Below are positions 1-5,710 of a stretch of 10,732 bases of DNA, one piece after another (position 1 is the first letter of the stretch; each line of letters opens with the position of its first letter). Both the position numbers and the translations under genes were made by a program. Source of the DNA: Spirochaetota bacterium (GTDB taxonomy: Bacteria; Spirochaetota; Leptospiria; Turneriellales; Turneriellaceae); contig CAUJII010000216.1 of assembly GCA_963205035.1 (NCBI GenBank), forward strand, positions 1 to 10,732, read 5' to 3'. The notes beneath the pieces are model-generated. The model made no database searches. It saw only the letters and a list, made by a program, of their open reading frames with translations, and was not told the origin of the DNA.

Positions 1-48
1 ATCGAAGTGCGGTCACTGTCTCGCGCTTCGAGAGCGAAGTCAAAGTAC

Positions 49-85
49 AAAAAAAACCCCTCACGCTTTGGAAGTGAGGGGTTTT
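49..85 (-). terminator. Intrinsic terminator of the barrel protein gene
   Basis: The arms at 53-64 and 74-85 form a perfect 12-bp stem (AAAACCCCTCAC paired with GTGAGGGGTTTT) around a 9-nt loop. Read on the minus strand it is followed by an unbroken run of eight T (complement of 49-56), the classic Rho-independent layout. It lies about 45 nt past the stop codon of the gene at 128-637. On the plus strand the hairpin is followed only by TTTTGTGG, so termination in that direction would be weaker. Confidence 0.9.
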
Positions 86-92
86 GTGGCGA

Positions 93-119
93 TTTTTGGT
101 AGTTAATAACTACCAAAAA
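93..119. repeat. Perfect inverted repeat in the 3' UTR of the barrel gene
   Basis: Positions 93-105 (TTTTTGGTAGTTA) and 107-119 (TAACTACCAAAAA) are exact reverse complements around one central base. In RNA this gives a GGUAG-based hairpin extended by A-U pairs. It sits between the barrel gene's stop codon and the strong terminator at 49-85, so the transcript would carry two hairpins in tandem. On the minus strand the T-run precedes the hairpin rather than following it. It is therefore a poor terminator and more likely a stabilising element, though this role is inferred. Confidence 0.7.
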
Positions 120-127
120 AACGGGTT

Positions 128-637
128 TTAGTTGAAGTGCAGAATCACACCGAACGCAGTGCGTGCAGTGCTGATTTGTGAATCTTTCGCGCCAGAGGTA
201 AGGTTTTTGTAGTAACCAATACCCATTTCACCAAAGAGGCTCACTTGTTCTGCAACAGAAACTTGTGTACCGAGTGCTGCACCGACAGCCATACCTGAAT
301 TAGCAGTTGAAGCACCGTCTGTACCCCAGTTAAATTCTGGTGCGATGTAAAGGTCTAATTTATTGAAGTTGGCAACATAGATAGGCACAGCAATACCAAA
401 CGAGATCGCAGTTGTTGATGTTGTCCCATTGTCGTTGTTGAGAAACCCAATGCTGGGGCGCAACGCGATTTTATCAGATACGTTCCACCAGAGACCGACT
501 GTTGGTGCAGTATTTGCGTTTGAGACACTGGTGATGTTAGAGACACCAAAGTCCAAACCAATTTGTCCACTTTTAACACCAAAGCTTGCTGTGGTTGCTG
601 CCATAGCGACGGCAGCTACTATTAACATTTTTTTCAT
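128..637 (-). CDS. Small outer-membrane beta-barrel protein, secreted
   Basis: The 169-residue protein has a clear signal peptide: MKKMLIVAAVAMAATTASFG, with a basic start, a hydrophobic alanine-rich core and a likely cleavage near residue 20. The mature part alternates polar and hydrophobic residues with many Gly, Asn, Thr and aromatics (GQIGLDFGVSN, VGLWWNVSD, LDLYIAPEFNWG, LFGEMGIGYYKN). It ends in a strand, TAFGVILHFN, with Phe next to last. This is the pattern of small 8-stranded OmpA/OmpX-like barrels, but I cannot name a family with certainty. The frame stays open upstream, antisense to the start of pyrG. The start at 637 is preferred because of the signal peptide and a Shine-Dalgarno AGGAG 5 nt before it. 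The gene is monocistronic, is divergent from pyrG, and is followed by a strong terminator. Confidence 0.85.
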   Translation of the reverse strand: MKKMLIVAAVAMAATTASFGVKSGQIGLDFGVSNITSVSNANTAPTVGLWWNVSDKIALRPSIGFLNNDNGTTSTTAISFGIAVPIYVANFNKLDLYIAPEFNWGTDGASTANSGMAVGAALGTQVSVAEQVSLFGEMGIGYYKNLTSGAKDSQISTARTAFGVILHFN

Positions 638-682
638 ATTTTCTCCTAAATCAAAAATATCGACCCGAGGGCCGTTAATGAG

Positions 683-711
683 ACACTGCAAAGAGGTATT
701 TGGCTTGTCAA
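683..711 (-). promoter_or_regulatory. Possible promoter of the barrel gene (-35 only convincing)
   Basis: A consensus TTGACA lies on the minus strand at 711-706. At 17-bp spacing the -10 position reads CAGTGT (688-683), which matches only A2 and T6. Either the promoter needs an activator or the TTGACA is chance. The -35 is flanked by TCGATATT (712-719), whose inverted partner AATATCGA lies at 656-663. Confidence 0.3.
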
Positions 712-764
712 TCGATATTGGGGTGAAATCCCGCGCCCCCGCGCCCCCGGTTTGTTTTGTTCCA

Positions 765-794
765 TTGACGCCGCATGACAAAAGGAGACATAAT
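765..794 (+). promoter_or_regulatory. Sigma-70 promoter for pyrG, possibly giving leaderless mRNA
   Basis: TTGACG (765-770, 5/6 to consensus) and CATAAT (789-794, 5/6) are separated by 18 bp. Transcription would be expected to start about 7 nt after the -10, near 801-803, where the ATG of pyrG begins (803). The purine-rich AAAGGAG at 781-787 looks like a Shine-Dalgarno sequence, but it ends 15 nt before the ATG and lies inside the promoter spacer. If this promoter is the one used, AAAGGAG would not be transcribed. A start site further upstream would bring it back as a poorly spaced ribosome site. Confidence 0.55.
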
Positions 795-802
795 CCATAC
801 CC

Positions 803-2437
803 ATGAGGAAGACACGCTACATCTTTGTGACGGGCGGCGTCGCAAGCTCGCTCGGCAAAGGGGTGTCGATTGCGTCGATTGCGGCTCTTCTTGAAGCGCA
901 TGGGTTCAAAGTTACGATTCAAAAACTCGACCCCTATATCAACATCGACCCCGGCACAATGAGCCCTTTTCAGCACGGCGAGGTGTATGTCACAGAAGAC
1001 GGCGCAGAAACCGACTTGGACTTAGGCTATTACGAACGGTTCACGCATGCAAACCTTGCGCGTGAAAATTCTGTCTCGACGGGGCAAATCTATTATAGCG
1101 TCATCCAGCGCGAAAGGCGCGGAGAATACTTGGGGCGTACCGTCCAAGTTATTCCGCATATCACGAACGAGATTAAGAAGCGCATCTTGCTCTTGGCCCA
1201 AAAAAATGCCGAGCTGGATTTTGTGCTTGTTGAGATTGGGGGGACTGTCGGCGATATTGAGTCGGTCCCTTTTTTAGAAGCGATTCGTCAGTTCCGTCTC
1301 GACCATGGTGCCGAGAGCACAATGTTCATCCACCTCACGTTTGTGCCTTCCATCACAAAAGGCGGCGAGATTAAGACGAAGCCCACGCAGCACTCGGTAA
1401 AAGAACTGCAAAAGCAGGGGATCCAGCCCGACATTCTCATTTGTCGCACAGAGGGGCATCTGGATAGCGAAGTTAAAGAAAAAATTTCTCTCTTTTGCAA
1501 TCTCGCTCCCAAGCGTGTATTTTCTGCGCCCGACATCGAGCACACCATTTATGAAATTCCACAGATTTTTCACAGTGAAGATTTGGACCGTGAGATTCTT
1601 CAGTATTTTCGTTTAGAAGGCGAAGCTGAGGGATTTCTCCTGATGAACCCGATGCTGGCGAAGTGGGAACAAGTCGTCGATGTCTTCCGCTCGCCTCGAA
1701 GAAGCGTCAAGATCGCAGTCGTCGGAAAGTACATGGCTCTCCACGACGCCTACCGTTCTCTCTATGAGGCGATGACGCATGGGGGATTTCCTCAAAAGAT
1801 TGCGGTGGAATTTATCAAGATCGATTCGGAAAAAGTGGAAGAAGAAAATTACCAGAACCTTCTGAAAGACGCGCAGGGCGTCTTGGTGCCGGGTGGCTTC
1901 GGCGAGCGCGGTGTCGAAGGCAAGCTTCTTGCAATCCGCTTTGCGCGCGAAAACAAAATTCCTTATTTCGGAATCTGCCTGGGGATGCAGTGCGCTGTGA
2001 TCGAATTTGCTCGCAATGTCTTAGGCTTTGCCGATGCGCATTCGACGGAGTTCCACCCCGAAAGCGAGCATCCCGTCATCAGCCTCATGGAAGAGCAGGC
2101 GGGAGTCATCAACAAAGGCGGCACGATGCGCCTCGGCGCGTACCCGGCCAAGCTCAGCGAAGGCTCTCTCTTGCTCGAATGCTACCGTGAAACGTTGATC
2201 CACGAACGGCATCGGCACAGATTCGAGTTTAATAATAAATTCCGTAAAGATTTCGAGAAGGCGGGAATGAAACTGACCGGCCTTTCGCCCGACGGTACGC
2301 TTGTTGAAGCGGTCGAACTGGAGAGAAAACTCCATCCTTTCTTTATCGGTACGCAATACCACCCCGAGTTCAAGTCGAAACCGTTGAAACCGCACCCTGT
2401 CTTCACGCGGTTTATCGAGAAAAGTGCAGGCCTATAA
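803..2437 (+). CDS. pyrG: CTP synthase (glutamine-hydrolysing)
   Basis: This cytoplasmic enzyme aminates UTP to CTP using ATP and glutamine, the last step of de novo pyrimidine nucleotide synthesis. The 544 residues match the usual bacterial length. The N-terminal synthetase domain opens with YIFVTGGVASSLGKG (residues 6-20, ATP-binding loop) and continues with DPYINIDPGTMSPFQHGEVY and EDGAETDLDLG, the UTP/Mg-binding signature. The C-terminal class I glutamine amidotransferase domain carries PGGFGERG and the nucleophile motif GICLGMQ with Cys392. His520 and Glu522 in YHPEF complete the triad. The start at 803 is the only in-frame one that keeps the conserved beginning, since a TAA lies in frame at 791. 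No ribosome site sits at normal spacing. murD follows 40 nt downstream in the same direction with no terminator between, so the two probably form one operon. Confidence 0.98.
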   Translation: MRKTRYIFVTGGVASSLGKGVSIASIAALLEAHGFKVTIQKLDPYINIDPGTMSPFQHGEVYVTEDGAETDLDLGYYERFTHANLARENSVSTGQIYYSVIQRERRGEYLGRTVQVIPHITNEIKKRILLLAQKNAELDFVLVEIGGTVGDIESVPFLEAIRQFRLDHGAESTMFIHLTFVPSITKGGEIKTKPTQHSVKELQKQGIQPDILICRTEGHLDSEVKEKISLFCNLAPKRVFSAPDIEHTIYEIPQIFHSEDLDREILQYFRLEGEAEGFLLMNPMLAKWEQVVDVFRSPRRSVKIAVVGKYMALHDAYRSLYEAMTHGGFPQKIAVEFIKIDSEKVEEENYQNLLKDAQGVLVPGGFGERGVEGKLLAIRFARENKIPYFGICLGMQCAVIEFARNVLGFADAHSTEFHPESEHPVISLMEEQAGVINKGGTMRLGAYPAKLSEGSLLLECYRETLIHERHRHRFEFNNKFRKDFEKAGMKLTGLSPDGTLVEAVELERKLHPFFIGTQYHPEFKSKPLKPHPVFTRFIEKSAGL

Positions 2438-2477
2438 TGTTTTTTACAGATTTTGAAAAGCAAGTGCTCGTTCTCTA

Positions 2478-3869
2478 ATGAAGCCACAACGCTTCTTGCT
2501 TTTAGGTGCAGCGGGTAAGACTGGTTTGTCTTATGCAAAGCTCTTGCAGTCACACGGTCACCACGTCTTGTGGTATGACAAAAAACCGACTGCGCACCCC
2601 GAAGACTTAGACGAGCACCTCTTGACGCACATTGCAGCCGATGCGCTTATCTTTTCTGAACTCCAAGACGCCTTCGATGTCTTGACCCTCACTCCGGGAG
2701 TTCCTCTCTCTCTCGATTTTATTCGAGAAGCCGAAACGCATGGCAAGAAAGTGGTGAGCGAAGTGGCGTACTGCGCGTCCTATCTTAGAGACTTCACTAT
2801 CATCGGCGTGACGGGGACCGACGGCAAGAGCACGACGACGACCCTCATCGCACAAATTTTACGCTCTTTGGATAAGCCTGCGTTGGAGTGTGGGAATTTT
2901 GGGATCCCGCTTTCTGAAATTGTACTGAACCGTGAAAAATACGAAAACACGGTTCTTGTGTGCGAACTTTCAAGCTACCAGTTGGAACGCCCGGGGGAGC
3001 TCTCGCTTGCCATCGGCATCTTTCTCAACTTGGCGGCCGACCATCTGAACCGGTACACCGACCTCGAAGAATATGGCCGCGCAAAATGGAATATCCTCCG
3101 CTGCCTGAATAAAGAAGGCCTTGCAATCGTTTCTAAAAAACTCCTACCGGAAAATTCAGATCTGTGGAAAGAGCACCATCCACTCGCGGATTATGCGGGC
3201 GCACTGTCTGCCGTCAATACCGATACCCTCGAATCGCAAAATTTCTCTATTCACGAAAAGACAGTGTTTTCTAAAGCAGGAGAAACATTAGCTTCCTTAG
3301 AAGGCTGCGCCCTATCGGGCAGGCACAATTTTGGGAATCTACTCTTCGCGATTGAGGCCGTCTCGTTGATCTTGGAGGGCAAAATCGATCAGAGCCTGAA
3401 GACGGCACTTCAGAAAATTAGCCCGCTACCGCACCGGTTTGAGACAATACCACAGACTGTCCTGCCCACATTGCACTTCATCAACGATAGCAAAGCAACG
3501 ACGACGCAAGCGACACTCACAGCGCTCGTCAATACCGAACCCCCACTTTTTATTTTGTTAGGGGGGCAGGGGAAGGGCGAGCGGTATGGCGCGTTGGGGG
3601 CGCGGCTTAAAGCGATGGGTGCACGAGCGCTCCTATTCGGTGCGACGCAGCACGACATGGCGGCAGACTTCCGCGCCGAAGGCTATGACGCTTTCACACA
3701 GCATGAAAACCTTTTCAAAGCATTCCACGCGGCCAAGCGGATGGCCCTACAAATGAAGCCCGTGGCTGGGGGAACAATCCTCCTTTCGCCAGCGGTGACC
3801 AGTTGGGACCAATTTTCGAGCTTTGAAGAGCGGGGGGATTACTTTCGTTCTTTGGTGAAGGCCCTTTAG
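2478..3869 (+). CDS. murD: UDP-N-acetylmuramoyl-L-alanine--D-glutamate ligase
   Basis: This cytoplasmic Mur ligase adds D-glutamate to UDP-MurNAc-L-Ala in peptidoglycan precursor synthesis, using ATP. The 463 residues fit the family. The N-terminal Rossmann-like domain starts RFLLLGAAGKTG. The central ATPase domain has the P-loop GVTGTDGKSTTTT with Lys117; Asp115 sits where most Mur ligases have Asn. It is followed by the MurD-like DHLNRY and by Lys203 in GRAKWN, the position expected for the carbamylated lysine. The C-terminal domain has NDSKATT (336-342), LLGGQGKG and LSPAVTSWDQFSSFEERGDYF, all typical of MurD rather than MurC, MurE or MurF. The ATG at 2478 fits the family start, but I see no clear Shine-Dalgarno sequence (TCGTTCTCTA precedes it). 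Translation may depend on coupling to pyrG. No convincing terminator follows. Confidence 0.96.
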   Translation: MKPQRFLLLGAAGKTGLSYAKLLQSHGHHVLWYDKKPTAHPEDLDEHLLTHIAADALIFSELQDAFDVLTLTPGVPLSLDFIREAETHGKKVVSEVAYCASYLRDFTIIGVTGTDGKSTTTTLIAQILRSLDKPALECGNFGIPLSEIVLNREKYENTVLVCELSSYQLERPGELSLAIGIFLNLAADHLNRYTDLEEYGRAKWNILRCLNKEGLAIVSKKLLPENSDLWKEHHPLADYAGALSAVNTDTLESQNFSIHEKTVFSKAGETLASLEGCALSGRHNFGNLLFAIEAVSLILEGKIDQSLKTALQKISPLPHRFETIPQTVLPTLHFINDSKATTTQATLTALVNTEPPLFILLGGQGKGERYGALGARLKAMGARALLFGATQHDMAADFRAEGYDAFTQHENLFKAFHAAKRMALQMKPVAGGTILLSPAVTSWDQFSSFEERGDYFRSLVKAL

Positions 3870-3912
3870 AGTTTCCGCGAGTTCTAAGCCTAAACTCCTT
3901 AATCACATTTTT

Positions 3913-3943
3913 TTGGCACTGCACATGCCCGTTGCGACATAAT
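3913..3943 (+). promoter_or_regulatory. Likely sigma-70 promoter of the lipase gene
   Basis: TTGGCA (3913-3918, 5/6) and CATAAT (3938-3943, 5/6) are 19 bp apart, slightly long. The -10 hexamer is identical to the one proposed for pyrG. The start site would be near 3950, giving a leader of about 50 nt. That leader begins with a possible hairpin, TGTTGG (3948-3953) pairing with CCAACA (3966-3971). A GGGG-type ribosome site lies at 3985-3988. Confidence 0.5.
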
Positions 3944-3999
3944 TACCTGTTGGGAGTGAAGTTTTCCAACAAAAAAGATGTGAAGGGGATTCTATTGAA

Positions 4000-4923
4000 A
4001 TGAAATCAACTATTGTGGCAATTTTTGCCCTTTTAGCTTTCTCGCCGCTTTTTGCGGGAGCAGGCAGCTCGTCGACAAATCTCAAAGGCAGCTATCCCAT
4101 CGTTCTGTCGCATGGCATGTTCGGCTGGGGTGACAGCGATACCAACTCAGTGATTGGTATTTTCAAATACTGGGGTGGGCTGGACGCCTATTTGCGCTCG
4201 AAAGGTGCCGTGGTTTATGCACCCGGTAAGACAGCTCTCCAAACCAATGAGTTCCGTGCGCAAGAGCTCAAAGACAAAATCAACCTCTTTATGGCTTCGG
4301 GTGGCTATTCCAAAGTTCATATTATCGGCCATTCACAAGGCGGTCTCGACAGCCGCTATATGGTCTCAAACCTCGGCATGGCAGGCAAGGTTGCTTCGGT
4401 GACGACCCTCAGCACTCCACACTACGGCAGCCCGGTCGCCGATATCGTTGATGCGGTTGTTCCCTCTTGGCTCATGCCATACGTCAACGTCGCGCTGAAC
4501 GGCCTCGTCAACATTGTGTGGGGCGGTAAACAGAATAACATCTCCGCATCTTTAGGCGCACTCAAGACGGGTGCTCCCGCAACGGCATTTAATACCGCAA
4601 CACCGAACAAAGCTGGAGTGGATTACTTCTCTTACGGCTCAAAAGTGACAGTGCCCGACCTCATTCAACATCCCCTCATGGGTATCTTGGTTCCTGTAAC
4701 GGCAGTGGGTGGCATTGCGAAAAAACAAGGCATTGAAAACGACGGTCTTGTTCCCCTTTCTTCACAAAAGTGGGGAAGCTGGAAGGGTAGCCCCAAGTAC
4801 AATATTTGGGTGACAGGTCTCGACCACCTCGAAGTCAGCAACACGCTTTCGTTGGGCGAACCTTGGTTTGACGTCAAAGGTTTCTGGTTCTCCATGGCAC
4901 AAAACGCCAAGAACAATCAGTAA
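4000..4923 (+). CDS. Secreted triacylglycerol lipase, alpha/beta hydrolase
   Basis: The 307-residue protein resembles the Pseudomonas/Burkholderia family I lipases, which hydrolyse triacylglycerol esters outside the cell. A signal peptide (KSTIVAIFALLAFSPLFAGA) precedes a mature start near residue 20. YPIVLSHGMFGWGD supplies the oxyanion-hole His38-Gly39-Met40. The nucleophile elbow GHSQGG places Ser112, with Asp248 in ENDGLVPLSS and His276 in LDHLEVSN, a complete triad in the family's order. The family usually has a disulfide near the Asp loop, but I find no cysteine anywhere in this protein. Several family I members also need a membrane-anchored foldase encoded next door, and none is present here. 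The ATG at 4000 has GAAGGGGA upstream, 11 nt from GGGG to ATG. Translation ends in tandem TAA-TAG stops. The product could instead be a broader esterase or PHA-type hydrolase; lipase is the better fit. Confidence 0.87.
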   Translation: MKSTIVAIFALLAFSPLFAGAGSSSTNLKGSYPIVLSHGMFGWGDSDTNSVIGIFKYWGGLDAYLRSKGAVVYAPGKTALQTNEFRAQELKDKINLFMASGGYSKVHIIGHSQGGLDSRYMVSNLGMAGKVASVTTLSTPHYGSPVADIVDAVVPSWLMPYVNVALNGLVNIVWGGKQNNISASLGALKTGAPATAFNTATPNKAGVDYFSYGSKVTVPDLIQHPLMGILVPVTAVGGIAKKQGIENDGLVPLSSQKWGSWKGSPKYNIWVTGLDHLEVSNTLSLGEPWFDVKGFWFSMAQNAKNNQ

Positions 4924-4957
4924 TAGTTAGTCAAGGGGCGGGGGAGACTGTGACCCG

Positions 4958-5710
4958 TTAAGGAGAAGCGGGCGACTCCGCTAAAAAGAGCTTTGCCGAA
5001 GGGCAAAGCTCTTTTATTATACATACCCCACATTGGGGCTTTCGAGCATGGCAGGTTTCTCGGCCGTGAAAAATCAAATAAAGTGGTAAAACGCGCCATA
5101 CGGACTTGGGATAAAGCGCCATCAAATCGCGTTCGACAACCGTTGGGTTTTCTGACTGGGTAAAACCCAAGCGAAACGCCACACGCTTCACATGCGTGTC
5201 GACGGTAACTCCCGGAGCCTCGCCAAACCCCTCCGACATGATGACATTTGCAGTCTTTCGCCCTTTACCGGGCAAAGTTACAAGCACATCAAAATCTTTA
5301 GGATTCTTTGCGTTATAGTCTCGGGCAAGAATTTGCGCGAGTTTTTGAATGTTTTTGGCTTTGTTGTGATAGAACCCCGTGCTAAAAATGAGTTTCTCCA
5401 ACTCAGGCAAAGAAGCCTCTGCTAATCGAACCATGTCGGGAAAACGGTCAAAAAGCGCCGGAGTGACTTGATTGACGCGTGCATCGGTGCACTGTGCAGA
5501 AAGAATGACTGCCACCGCAAGCTGTTCGACTGTTCGGAATGTGAGCGGGCATTCGGGTGTCCCGTAACGTGCTTGAAAGAGCGAAGTAATTTTCAGGCTG
5601 CGTGCTTTCTTATCGGGCAAAGTTTCGACATCAAGATTTGGTGGAGTTTTTTTTGACGCGATATCCTCTTTTACTTTGGCGCGCCTTCCGCCTAGTTTAT
5701 TCGACTTCAA
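4958..5710 (-). CDS. nth: Endonuclease III, [4Fe-4S] DNA glycosylase/AP lyase
   Basis: This base-excision repair enzyme removes oxidised pyrimidines and cuts the abasic site. The 250 residues exceed the roughly 211 of the E. coli enzyme because of a basic, lysine-rich N-terminal extension of about 40 residues. The core shows LSAQCTDARVN (70-80), the helix-hairpin-helix LPGKGRKTANV with catalytic Lys152, and VDTHVKR with catalytic Asp171. The cluster ligands Cys220, Cys227, Cys230 and Cys236 have the exact C-x6-C-x2-C-x5-C spacing. The start is TTG at 5710-5708, overlapping the rpoD stop (5709-5707) by 4 nt. The only other early candidate is TTG at 5620 (residue 31), and the first internal ATG is residue 93, too late. 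No Shine-Dalgarno sequence is visible, so translation is probably coupled to rpoD. The last codons contain a strong terminator-like hairpin. Confidence 0.95.
   Translation of the reverse strand: MKSNKLGGRRAKVKEDIASKKTPPNLDVETLPDKKARSLKITSLFQARYGTPECPLTFRTVEQLAVAVILSAQCTDARVNQVTPALFDRFPDMVRLAEASLPELEKLIFSTGFYHNKAKNIQKLAQILARDYNAKNPKDFDVLVTLPGKGRKTANVIMSEGFGEAPGVTVDTHVKRVAFRLGFTQSENPTVVERDLMALYPKSVWRVLPLYLIFHGRETCHARKPQCGVCIIKELCPSAKLFLAESPASP
4984..5015. terminator. Bidirectional terminator hairpin inside the 3' end of nth
   Basis: A perfect 14-bp stem (AAAAGAGCTTTGCC at 4984-4997 pairs with GGCAAAGCTCTTTT at 5002-5015) encloses the tetraloop GAAG. On the plus strand it ends in TTTTATTAT and lies about 60 nt beyond the lipase stop, so it can end lipase transcription. 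On the minus strand it ends in TTTTT (4987-4983), but it lies before the nth stop (4960-4958), within the codons for ELCPSAKLFL. No other hairpin is seen in the 34 nt between the two genes. Confidence 0.8.

Noticed and set aside
1..48. End of a gene entering from the left edge
   Set aside because: Short open frames exist on the plus strand, but none carries recognisable protein features and the stretch is too short to judge.
731..748. G-quadruplex on the minus strand
   Set aside because: Only three runs of three or more G occur close together, so a stable three-layer quadruplex is not supported.
638..976. Upstream extension of the minus-strand barrel ORF to 282 residues
   Set aside because: The extension runs antisense through the pyrG start and promoter and is basic and Cys-rich, unlike a secreted barrel. 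The signal peptide and Shine-Dalgarno sequence at 637 define the start.
3869..3914. Terminator after murD
   Set aside because: GAGTTT and AAACTC can pair, but with a 17-nt loop and only 6 bp. The T-run is 10 nt away and overlaps the lipase -35 element.
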